Assembly: GCF_002920635.1 (NCBI RefSeq)
Contig: NZ_PQSR01000082.1
Span: 1 to 35,063 of the forward strand
DNA length: 35,063 bases
Direction: 5' to 3'
Origin: Streptomyces sp. Ru72
GTDB taxonomy: Bacteria > Actinomycetota > Actinomycetes > Streptomycetales > Streptomycetaceae
Under the pieces are notes generated by a model. That model worked only from the letters and a program-made list of their open reading frames with translations. It was not told the DNA's origin and did no database searches. Positions 8,452 through 15,912 of the stretch are shown here, in pieces. Every line of letters starts with the position of its first letter. Positions within the stretch are counted from its first letter, which is position 1. The position numbers were made by a program, and so were the translations under genes.

Positions 8452-8545
8452 TCAGGCTGCGCGGTACTCGTTGACGAGTCCGCCGAGGATCTTGCGACGT
8501 CGAATCGTGCCGATCGGCAGAGAAGCGACGTTGGTTGCGTCGCAC
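8452..8545 (-). pseudogene. Integrase-core transposase tail (second copy)
   Basis: Minus-strand reading gives IRRRKILGGLVNEYRAA and then TGA at 8452-8454. This matches the extreme C-terminus of the transposase fragment at 134-432 (RTRILGGVINEYRYAA). Only about 30 codons remain. The two are diverged, so they come from related elements rather than a recent duplication. Confidence 0.6.
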
Positions 8546-8623
8546 GGCGTTCTCAGGTCCAGTGATCAGTGCGATCTGCCCGCGGCAGAGGCCCCTTACG
8601 GTTGCGGTCCTCGTGGCGTGTTC

Positions 8624-9335
8624 TTAGCTGATTGTGATGCCCAGGGCTTCATAGAGCGGGCCCTTCGCATCGGCGTGGGCTGTTCGGATGCGCTGTGCAA
8701 TCTCTCCGAGACTCTCAGTCATCTCGCGGATCTGTTGCGCGTTGAGTGGGGATTCCTTTCTTCTGGTGACGGTGGGGAGCGCGTCCAGCTTTTCCGTGCC
8801 GCCTCCTTATCTTTCTGCGCCTCGTTGATCACTGGGTGACGACGGCTGGGTCGGCTCCGGCTTCGAGGGCTGCCTGGTAGCGGGCGAGTCGTCGCTCGCA
8901 GTTTTGATCGCTTGGCGTGCTGGACCCGCCCGCGCAGCGCGTAGGGGCGTTCGCCTTGCTTTCCGGCCCGCTCCTGCCGCCCCTGGTTGCGGGCGCGCTG
9001 TGTGCGCACGGTGCGGGCGGCATCGAAGAGATCGTGGCTGGTGATCGCTTCGTGGGCGGGTTCGTTGGAGCGGATCCACTCCTCGACGGGATTGTGGGTC
9101 ATGTGCGTGCGGTGGCCGAGGGTGACGTCGTCGACGTCGAGGAGGCGTTCTTCCTTGCGCTGCTTGTTCCGGACCTCGTGGCCGGTGTAGCGGGGGTTGA
9201 GGAGGATGGCGCGCCCGGCGCCCTGCTGCCATGCGGTCTTCTTACGGTGGGGATTGCGGGTGGCGTCGTGGGCGGAGGGGCAGGGGATGCCTTCCCGGGT
9301 GAGCTGGGCGGCGATGGCGCTGTAGCTCATGCCGT
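8624..9335 (-). pseudogene. Large serine recombinase, C-terminal remnant
   Basis: The remnant holds the Recombinase domain of a large serine integrase: MSYSAIAAQLTREGIPCPSA, then GAGRAILLNPRYTGHEV and RNKQRKEERLLDVDDV. Downstream, the zinc-ribbon cysteines expected after YALRG are missing. The frame then breaks twice: CERRLARYQAALEAGADPAV continues in a second frame, and the tail REMTESLGEIAQRIRTA to KGPLYEALGITIS in a third, ending at TAA 8624-8626. The whole catalytic N-terminal domain with the serine nucleophile is absent, since the sequence switches at about 9335 to a DUF1330 gene on the other strand. It is non-functional. Confidence 0.85.
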
Positions 9336-9580
9336 CCACGGTCCACGTACACAACAAGCTGGCCCGCCTGGCCGTCAAGGCCGGGGGCGGTCGGGTCCTC
9401 GTCCGTGGCGGTCGGGTCGTGGCGTATGACGCCGGAATCGCCGAGCGCACCGTCCTGGTCGAGTTCGACAGCTTCGAGCAGGCCGTCGCGGCGCGCGAGC
9501 GTGCGGCATACCAGGAGGCGCTGGTCGCCCTCTCCGGCGGCGTCGAGCGCGAATTCCGCATCGTCGAAGGCATCGACTGA
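9329..9580 (+). pseudogene. DUF1330 family protein, N-terminally truncated
   Basis: The frame from about 9345 encodes most of a DUF1330 (dimeric alpha+beta barrel) protein: GGGRVLVRGGRVVAYDAG, ERTVLVEFDSFEQAVAA, YQEALVALSGGVEREFRIVE. The usual N-terminus with its first beta strand and helix (about 20-25 residues) is missing and replaced by sequence continuous with the serine recombinase remnant on the other strand. An ATG at 9329 opens the frame, so a shortened product could be made, but it would lack part of the fold. No catalytic role is established for the family. Confidence 0.7.
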
Positions 9581-9794
9581 ACCGAGGTCCAGTCGGATCT
9601 TCACTGAAGGACTCTGTCGGGAATCTTGAGGGCGAGCAGTTAACGATCGTGACGTTGCGTCAGGCCCGAGGCAACCCAACCGCCCCCCGCCGCCCAGCCC
9701 GCAGCAGGGGCTGGTCGGCGTCTCCCGATGAGCGGCGGACGCCGTTCGCGGTAGCCGGTTCGTTGACCGTTAAATGAGCGTGAAAGGTGGGCCG

Positions 9795-10664
9795 ATGTCC
9801 TGGCCGGATGTCACGGTGGTCGATGCGTGCGTGCGGCGCGACGGCCGGGGCGGTAGCCCCACGGCCGTCACCGACGACGACCCGGCGGCGACGGACGCGG
9901 ACCGGCGTGCGGTCGCCGCTGCGGCCGGCACCTCGCACGCGGCGTTCCTCGGCCCGGGGCGGGCGCCGGACGGTGGCTGGCCGGTCCGGTTCTTCACCGC
10001 CACCGCCGAACTGTCCGGCTGCGGCCACGGCACCGTTGCCGCGCAGGCCGTCCGGTTGACCCGCACCGCGCTGGGCGAGCTGAACGACCGCCAACACACC
10101 GGGGGGCGCACGTTCGACACCGTCGCGATCCGCCGCCCCGCCGGCATCGAGGTGTGGTTCGACCAGGGCCTCGTTGCGCTGCGTCACCCGGCACCGGACG
10201 AGCGCGCCGCGATCGTCGCCGCGCTCGGGCTCACCGTGGACGATCCGCATCCGACCGACGCGCCACGGATCGCCGCGCCCGGCGCACCACGCATGCTGGT
10301 ACCGGTCCGCGACCGGTCGGCGCTGCTCCGAGTCCGCCCACACCTCGGCAGGCTGACAGCGGCGTGCCGGCGGTACGGGCTCCTCGGCTGTTTCGTGTAT
10401 GCACCGCCGGTGGGCGACCGACCGGGTGCGGCGCGGATGTTCGCGCCGGCGATCGGTGTCGACGAGGACGTCGCCAACGCCAACAGCACCGGCTGCCTGG
10501 CCGCCCACCTGCTCGACACGGCAGGGGCGCAGACGGTCACGATCGAGGTGGAGCAGGGCGACACCCTCGGTCGACCGGCCAGCGTGCTCGCTTCGGCCCG
10601 ACGCGGGCCGGCGGGCATCACGACCCGGGTCGGCGGGTTAGCGGTGGTCCGCGACGGACGCTGA
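9795..10664 (+). CDS. PhzF family isomerase-like protein, catalytic Glu replaced
   Basis: A 289-residue protein of the PhzF/diaminopimelate-epimerase fold. Both halves are recognisable: the N-terminal GGSPTAV (family GNPAAV), the FTATAELSGCGHGTVAA block, and the C-terminal RMFAPAIGVDEDVANANSTG (family RMFAPG..EDPATGSA). The catalytic glutamate, usually in SETAF, is a histidine here (GTSHAAFL, His48). Other actinobacterial relatives may share this, so it need not mean decay. The substrate is unknown and there are no phenazine genes nearby. The ATG at 9795 is preferred over the one at 9774 because AAAGGTGGG precedes it. It stands alone. Confidence 0.85.
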   Translation: MSWPDVTVVDACVRRDGRGGSPTAVTDDDPAATDADRRAVAAAAGTSHAAFLGPGRAPDGGWPVRFFTATAELSGCGHGTVAAQAVRLTRTALGELNDRQHTGGRTFDTVAIRRPAGIEVWFDQGLVALRHPAPDERAAIVAALGLTVDDPHPTDAPRIAAPGAPRMLVPVRDRSALLRVRPHLGRLTAACRRYGLLGCFVYAPPVGDRPGAARMFAPAIGVDEDVANANSTGCLAAHLLDTAGAQTVTIEVEQGDTLGRPASVLASARRGPAGITTRVGGLAVVRDGR

Positions 10665-10673
10665 GGCGCGATC

Positions 10674-10697
10674 CTGGCTGCTTCGGAGGCCAGCCAG
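10674..10697 (+). terminator. Possible hairpin terminator after the PhzF-like gene
   Basis: A 7-bp inverted repeat CTGGCTG/CAGCCAG with a ten-base loop, ten bases after the stop. It is weaker than the other terminators in this window and has no T run. Confidence 0.4.
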
Positions 10698-10759
10698 CAT
10701 GAGTGGCCGAGACCGTCATACCGCCGCGCGGTCCGGCGGGAATCATCGAGGATGGGAGC

Positions 10760-11308
10760 ATGACAGGGGAAGCGAGCGAGATCGTTCTGAGCAAGCAGGA
10801 TCTTCGTGCAGTCACCGCGTTCGCCGCGGCTTCTGCGGAGGTCGTGCTGGAGATTTTCGAGGCTGATCGGCCGGACGACTCGCGGCCTCGAGACGCCATC
10901 AGCGCCGCGTGGGCATTCGCCCGGGGCGGCGAGCGCGGGAAATCTTTGCGTGACACAGCGTCCGCAGCCCTCAAGGCAGCCAAGAACGCACACACGGCGG
11001 CTGCGCGAGAGGCAGCGTGGGCAGCGACGTCTGCGGCAGGCGCCGCCTACCTGCATCCGCTGGCCAAGGCCACCCAGGTCAAGCACATTCTCGGAGCCGG
11101 CGCTTACGCAGCCAGAACGGCCGAACTCGTCGCCGACGACGATCGGAGCGTCGGTGCTGAACACCTCAAGCGAATGGTGCACCGTGCAACACCGGTCGTC
11201 GTCGACGTGCTAAAACGCTTCCCGACAGCGCCGGGTGGCGGTGGACGGGTGGGCGAGTTGATCCGCATGCTGGACGCTGACCTCCGCTCACTCACCCTCA
11301 CTGAATGA
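10760..11308 (+). CDS. Imm5-like putative immunity protein
   Basis: A 182-residue alanine-rich helical protein. The opening LSKQDLRAVTAFAAASAEVV, the FEADRPDDSRPRDAISAAWA block and the later AREAAWAATSAAGAAYLHPL and GAGAYAARTAEL helices match the family annotated as putative immunity proteins (Imm5-like). These are usually found beside polymorphic toxins or as stand-alone copies. The ATG at 10760 follows GAGGATGGGAGC, a usable ribosome binding site; an earlier in-frame start at 10703 would add unconserved residues. No toxin gene is adjacent: the neighbours are a PhzF-like gene and an IS110 fragment. The immunity role is known only as a family prediction. Confidence 0.75.
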   Translation: MTGEASEIVLSKQDLRAVTAFAAASAEVVLEIFEADRPDDSRPRDAISAAWAFARGGERGKSLRDTASAALKAAKNAHTAAAREAAWAATSAAGAAYLHPLAKATQVKHILGAGAYAARTAELVADDDRSVGAEHLKRMVHRATPVVVDVLKRFPTAPGGGGRVGELIRMLDADLRSLTLTE

Positions 11309-11385
11309 CTCTCAGCGTTCGGATGGCACGGCCTCCAATGAGGGGTGTCAGACACTCGCTGACAGAGCCGCGGCCATCTCCCGAG

Positions 11386-11895
11386 TCATGCGGATGCCTG
11401 AAGCAGCGGTGCAAAGGCGCCTCGTTCGTCGAAGTGCTGCCGGGTCTGGAGGCAGTGATGTAGTTGGCCGAGGAAGCGGTTGAGCAGGTGTCGCTGGGCG
11501 GCGTTGTGCCAGTCTCCGTGTTCGCGTCGGCGGCGGTAGCGGGCGTTCGCTCCGGGGGAGGCCTGGAGGGCTGAGAACGCCCAGAGGAAGCCAGCGTTCA
11601 TGAGGCGGTAGTTCTTGACGAAGCGGCGGCCGACGAAGCGTTTCTTGCCGGAGGCGCGGGTGATAGGTGCGGAGCCGGCGTAGGACTTCAGGGCTCTGGC
11701 CTCGGCGAAGCGGGTCCGGTCGTCGCCGATCTCGGCAAGGACCCGGGCTGCCAGCAGGGGGCCGAGGCCGGGGAAGCTGAGCAGGATCTCGCTGTCTGCG
11801 TGCTGATGGAAGGCGGCGTCGGTGGCCTCGGCGAGGTCGTCGGCGGCCTGGCCACAGGCGTCGCCCGACACCCACGTCACCGCCACGGAACCCAC
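11386..11895 (-). pseudogene. IS110-family transposase, C-terminal half
   Basis: A 169-codon frame covering the Transposase_20 domain of IS110 elements. It shows the helix-hairpin-helix block EILLSFPGLGPLLAARVLAE, then RALKSYAGSAPITRASGKK and GRRFVKNYRLMNAGFLWAF, which carries the serine-containing motif of the family. The N-terminal DEDD nuclease domain is missing: sequence above 11895 does not continue it. The C-terminus appears complete (stop at 11386-11388). It cannot transpose on its own. IS110 elements use a bridge RNA from their non-coding ends, but with the 5' part gone I cannot place one. Confidence 0.85.
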
Positions 11896-12067
11896 CGGTG
11901 GGCAGCGGCGCCAGTCTCAGAGCGGGTCTCCAGGACCGTGAGGGCCGAAGGCGTTCCGCTACCCGGTGTAGGCCGCTCACCCCGGCCCTTGCGGGGGCCG
12001 GACCGAGCTGCTCACACCCTGGATTGGAGGGCCGGGGGCGTGGGGGCGGAGCCCCCATGATGGGGCT

Positions 12068-13630
12068 TCATGTTTTCGACAGCCACCCGGACATGCCCTT
12101 GCGACGGCGTTTGCCGGGTTCCAGCACCTTTCCGTTTTCCGACCAGTCGGTAGGGGTCTTACGCAGGCACACAGGGCTACTGCCGCCGCTGGAAGCGAGC
12201 ACGCGGCCTTCGCGAGAGAAGGCCACGAAATCGACGACTGGGTGAGGGCTGTTGAAGGCATCGCCGACCATGCAGCGGGTGTTCGGGTCCCATAGGCGCA
12301 CTGTGCTCCCGTCTGCGGAGGCCAGCAGACGCCCGTCCGGGGAGAACGCTACGCAGTTCACCGGGCTAGTGTGGTTGCCCAAGGGAGCGCCCATCGATCG
12401 TCCAGTAGCCGGATGCCACAGGCGCAGGGATCCGCTGTTGTCTCCGGTGGCGAGTAGGTGCCCGTCCGGGGAGAACGCCAGGCACGTCACGACGCCGTCG
12501 TAGTCCCAGATGATGTTGCTGACGCGCGTGCCGATAGTGGGGTCCCACAACTGCACTTTGTGGATGTTGCCAGTGGCGAGCAGTCCGTCTGGGGAGAAAG
12601 CCAGGGAATACACACGGCTCTCGTGGCCGGCGAGCGGTTCACCCACTGGCCGGCCAGTGACGGGATTCCACAGGCGCACTGAGCCATCGTCGTCTAGGGA
12701 GGCGAGCAGCTGCCCGTCCGGGGAGAAGGCCAGGCACTGGACCTGACTGTCGTGGCCGGAGTGCGGTTCACCCACTGGCCAGCCAGTAGCGGGATTCCAC
12801 AGGCGTAGTGTTCCGTCATTGTATCCGGAGGCGAGCAGATCCCCTTGCGGCGAGAAGGCCAGGCATTTCACGTGGCTGTCGTCGCCGACGAGCGGCTCGC
12901 CCACTGGGCGGCCAGTGGCGGAATCCCACAAACGCACTTGGTTCAACTCGCCAGTGGCGATCAGGTCGTCGCTGGGGGAGAAGGCGAGCGCCCCGCTTCC
13001 CCATGGGGGGCCCAGTGTGTGTCCGTTGTCTGGGATCCGGTCGTACAGCGCGTCGACTAGATCCTCGATGCGGGTGGTGGCCGACCGAAGAGCTCGGAGG
13101 AGTTGTGCCCGTTCCGCCTCCCACTTTCTTTCTGCGGCACGGTCGGTCTCTGGGGCGCTTCCGGGAGAAGAGTCCTGCCGTTGGGGCGTTGGCGACTGCA
13201 CTGGCATGCTGGCCTCGGCCGGAGCGGGTTGCCTGACGTCGGTGCTCTCCTGAGCCGCATCGCTTGTGGTTGGCTGAGGTGAGGCGCTGGCGCTCCTCCT
13301 GCGCTGCTTCAACCGCTTCGCCTTCCGCCATTGATCGCGAAACGGCTGAAGACGACGATCGTCCCGGTGAACTGGCTTGCCGTCTTGGAACGAGAGCAGG
13401 GTCCGAACCAGAGCGATCAGGTAGTTAAGCTCTGGCAGTCGTTTGCCGTTCAGGGCTTCGCTGATTCCCGAAACAGACAGATGCTGGGAGTCAGGTGCCC
13501 GGCTCACTACCTGCCGGTACGCAGGTCCGCCGCACGTGACCCACAGCTCTTTGAGCTGTTCGGCGAGGGTTCCCAGCTCCTGTTCGAACGTACGTGGCGT
13601 CTCCTGCGGATTGCTGCTCTGGCTGTCCAT
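12068..13630 (-). CDS. WD40 repeat protein with N-terminal HTH-like domain
   Basis: A 520-residue cytoplasmic protein with three parts. Residues 1-110 form a helical domain (ELGTLAEQLKELWVTCGG, then SVSGISEALNGKRLPELNYL) of the type found at the N-terminus of many Streptomyces STAND and WD40 proteins, resembling a helix-turn-helix. A Ser/Pro/Gln-rich linker and a short coiled coil (AAERKWEAERAQLLRALRSA) follow. From about residue 228 there are seven WD40 repeats with LAFSPDG and VRLW motifs, enough for one closed propeller. The ATG at 13630 follows GGGGGAGACGAC and begins the conserved domain, so much longer frames upstream are not used. No protease, NTPase or kinase domain is fused. It is probably a scaffold; the partner is unknown. 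Confidence 0.88.
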   Translation of the reverse strand: MDSQSSNPQETPRTFEQELGTLAEQLKELWVTCGGPAYRQVVSRAPDSQHLSVSGISEALNGKRLPELNYLIALVRTLLSFQDGKPVHRDDRRLQPFRDQWRKAKRLKQRRRSASASPQPTTSDAAQESTDVRQPAPAEASMPVQSPTPQRQDSSPGSAPETDRAAERKWEAERAQLLRALRSATTRIEDLVDALYDRIPDNGHTLGPPWGSGALAFSPSDDLIATGELNQVRLWDSATGRPVGEPLVGDDSHVKCLAFSPQGDLLASGYNDGTLRLWNPATGWPVGEPHSGHDSQVQCLAFSPDGQLLASLDDDGSVRLWNPVTGRPVGEPLAGHESRVYSLAFSPDGLLATGNIHKVQLWDPTIGTRVSNIIWDYDGVVTCLAFSPDGHLLATGDNSGSLRLWHPATGRSMGAPLGNHTSPVNCVAFSPDGRLLASADGSTVRLWDPNTRCMVGDAFNSPHPVVDFVAFSREGRVLASSGGSSPVCLRKTPTDWSENGKVLEPGKRRRKGMSGWLSKT

Positions 13631-13828
13631 GTCGTCTCCCCCACACGTGTGCGGCCACGATGCTAGACGCAACAGCAGCGAACGGTGCCGTAATTCGCCG
13701 AACAACGCAGTACACGAGCGCAACGTTCGGTGATTCACCATGTGCGGCGTTGATCTGCGCTGATCAAGGTGCTCCGGATCAGTTCGCCCCATGCCTTCCA
13801 GGCGTTGTCCGTGCCGTCCACTGAAGCC

Positions 13829-14146
13829 ATGGACACCACCAACACGCCGGGGAACCCGGACACTTCGGCCGACTCCGTTACTCAAGTCCTGGACCGGCTC
13901 GCTCGGCTCGAGCTGCGCGACGACTTGATCGCCATCGGCCTCAGCGTGCTGCTCGGAGTCGTAAGCACCCTTCTGGGTGCGGGCGTCGCCTACTACGGTT
14001 TCGTGCTCGGCCAGGATGCCCGGGCCGGCGCTTGCGCGTTCTTCGCCACTATCACCGCCGGCGCCTGCGGACGCCTTGGCCACCGCGCTGTCACGCGCCT
14101 GCGAGCACGGCTGAGAAGCCACAGTGGGCCGTCCGGTCAAGCCTGA
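13829..14146 (+). CDS. Small membrane protein, divergent from the WD40 gene
   Basis: A 105-residue protein with two hydrophobic segments: LIAIGLSVLLGVVSTLLGAG (about residues 31-50) and GACAFFATITAGACGRLG (about 67-84). A cationic tail (RAVTRLRARLRSH) follows and predicts the cytoplasmic end. The ATG at 13829 is chosen because it begins a natural polar N-terminus (MDTTNTPGNPDTSADSVTQV). It is transcribed away from the WD40 gene across about 200 bases, which would hold both promoters. The family is unknown to me, and no function can be assigned. Confidence 0.6.
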   Translation: MDTTNTPGNPDTSADSVTQVLDRLARLELRDDLIAIGLSVLLGVVSTLLGAGVAYYGFVLGQDARAGACAFFATITAGACGRLGHRAVTRLRARLRSHSGPSGQA

Positions 14147-14161
14147 ACGAAAGGGCTGAGC

Positions 14162-14185
14162 GGGCACCACGGTTCGCCCGTGCCC
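14162..14185 (+). terminator. Possible hairpin terminator after the small membrane protein
   Basis: GGGCACCACGG and CCGTGCCC form a GC-rich hairpin with a three-base bulge and a five-base loop, 16 bases after the stop codon at 14146. Confidence 0.45.
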
Positions 14186-14293
14186 TCACTGCCCGCAGAC
14201 AGCGGCAGGGGTAGCAGCAGAGCGGCCCCCATTGTCAGTGCCTGCTGCCACGATGGACGGCTGTGCGGGGTTTGCCTAGGAGGGAGAGGCTTC

Positions 14294-14578
14294 ATGCCTT
14301 GGGTACGGCCGTACGTGCGCTCTGACGGGACACCGGTTCGCGGGCATTCGCGGTGGGCTGCGGGCGCACGCAGGGAAACGACGATCTTTGCCGTGGTCGC
14401 GTTAGCAGTCGTGGGGTTCGGCAACGGCAACGCGCCGGCCAGTGGCGGGGCGAGTCCGCGACCGCAGTCGACGGTGCACTACCCGATCAAGTTCGACACG
14501 GTGGACACCTTGAAAGGTGCCGCAGCGTCCGCAGCCCACGGTGTCGTACCCGATCCGGTTCCCGTCTCAAGGCGGTGA
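14294..14578 (+). CDS. Small hypothetical protein preceding the Mrr-like gene
   Basis: A 94-residue protein. The ATG at 14294 has an excellent ribosome binding site (AGGAGGGAGAGG ending four bases before it). The N-terminus MPWVRPYVRSDGTPVRGHSR is a motif I have seen in Streptomyces hypothetical proteins of this kind (R.DGT.VR.H), followed by one hydrophobic segment (TTIFAVVALAVVGFG) and a polar tail. It ends three bases before the GTG of the endonuclease gene, so the two are translationally coupled and probably act together. Function unknown. Confidence 0.65.
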   Translation: MPWVRPYVRSDGTPVRGHSRWAAGARRETTIFAVVALAVVGFGNGNAPASGGASPRPQSTVHYPIKFDTVDTLKGAAASAAHGVVPDPVPVSRR

Positions 14579-14581
14579 CCG

Positions 14582-15107
14582 GTGACGCGGCGTCGGCCGC
14601 CGGTCCGGCGGCGTCCTCGACGGCGAAGCAGGCGGCAGCGGCAGGCGGAGGCCCAGCTGGTCGGCGTTCTCATCCCGGCTGCTGTGGTCGTCGCCGTGGT
14701 CGTGACGGTGGTCAACTGGCTGGCGACTCACTGGTGGGCGCTGGTCGTCGCTCTGGTGCTCGGCGTGCCGACTGGTGCCGGCTGGGTCTACCAGAGGCGA
14801 CAGCAGGCACGGTGGGAGGCGGTGCGGGCGCAGGGGCTGCGGTACGCGCTTCCGCAGCTGGACGCGCTGCACCACACCGGCTTCGAGCACGCGGTGCGGG
14901 AGCTGATGGCGCGCGATGGGTGTCGGGATGCCCTCCGTGTCGGGGGCGGCGGGGACCTGGGCGCGGATGTGAAGGCGACGGACCCGTTCGGGCGGGGCTG
15001 GGTGATCCAGTGCAAGCACCGCCGCAACGGTGACCGTGGTTCGGCGGTGGGTACCCCGGACCTGCAGGTGCTCAACGGCACCGCCCGCAGGTGCACGGCG
15101 CGGACTG
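14582..15107 (+). pseudogene. Membrane-anchored Mrr-like restriction endonuclease, truncated
   Basis: The GTG at 14582 opens a protein with an arginine-rich start and two transmembrane helices (about residues 24-47 and 50-70). A PD-(D/E)XK nuclease of the Mrr_cat type follows: HTGFEHAVRELMARDG holds Glu102, GGGGDLGADVKATD holds Asp129 and VIQCKHR holds the Gln-Cys-Lys triad (143-145). Around 15090 one base is missing; restoring it gives the family continuation TARQVHGAD. Then the sequence switches at about 15107 into a tyrosine recombinase. The last strand and helices of the nuclease fold are lost. A fused product reading on in this frame to 15274 would have an unrelated tail. Confidence 0.8.
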
Positions 15108-15870
15108 GAATTCACGCCGGGCGGGGGTGCTGTCCTGGCTCGGTTGGTGCCGTGAGCGAGGCTACGAGAGACCGATGGTCCCGGCGTGGGCGAAGCGGCT
15201 GGCGGTGCCGGACTCCGAGACCCCGGCCCGCTCGAAGATGGCGGTCGACCGGCTCATCGCGGTCGACCGGCTGATCGCGCGCAGGGAGGTGCACCTGCGG
15301 GAGAAGACGCTGTGGCGGATGCTCTACGAGACCGCCGGGCGGTCCGAGGAGATCCTGGGCGTCAACATCGAGGAGCTGGACTTCGCCGGGCGTCGTTGCC
15401 TGGTCAAGGCCAAGGGTGCCCGGAAAGGCCCGCTGCCGGGGCCAGGCACGCGAGGACTACGTGCTGGAGACCGTGTACTGGGACGCCGGCACCGCCCGGC
15501 TGCTGCCCCGACTGCTCAAGGCCGCACCCGCGGGCCGGTGTTCGTCACCCACCGCCGCCCGGGGCCGGGCAAGGTCGTCAGCTCCCGCGACGTATGCCCG
15601 GACACCGGGCTGGCCAGGCTGTCGTACGGGCAGGCCCGCGCCCTGCTCGACGAGCACACCGCCCTGCGCGGGCCGGGTACGGGCTGGGACCTGCACGAGT
15701 ACCGCCATTCCGCCCTGACCCACCTCGGCGAGCAGGGTGCCTCGCTGCTGATGCTGATGGCGAAGTCCCGGCACAAGAAGCCGGAGAACGTCCGCCGCTA
15801 CTTCAAGCCCTCTCCCGAGGCGATCTCCGAGCTGACCAGCCTGCTCGCCCCCGGCGACGCCCGCCGCTGA
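15105..15870 (+). pseudogene. Tyrosine recombinase, N-terminally truncated with compensating frameshifts
   Basis: The frame carries the catalytic domain of a tyrosine site-specific recombinase. The catalytic Arg is in LYETAGRSEEILGVNIEEL, the HxxR pair in WDLHEYRHSALTHLGEQGAS, and the nucleophile Tyr in NVRRYFKPSPEAI. The SAM-like core-binding domain is missing, as the similarity starts at WNSRRAGVLSWLGWC. An 18-bp tandem duplication gives VDRLIAVDRLIA (about 15242-15277). Between about 15425 and 15535 the frame is wrong; the correct reading (QAREDYVLETVYWDAGTARL) lies in the next frame, and a second indel restores the original frame at RTRGPVFVTH. The reading frame stays open although about 35 residues are scrambled. 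Confidence 0.82.
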
Positions 15871-15912
15871 CCGCCTGTGCCGGGCAGGGCTGGCCCGCGC
15901 GGGCGGGGCCGT

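Noticed and set aside
11896..12067. Possible 5' part of the IS110 transposase or its bridge RNA
   Set aside because: No DEDD motif or IS110-like reading frame continues upstream of 11895, so neither can be supported.
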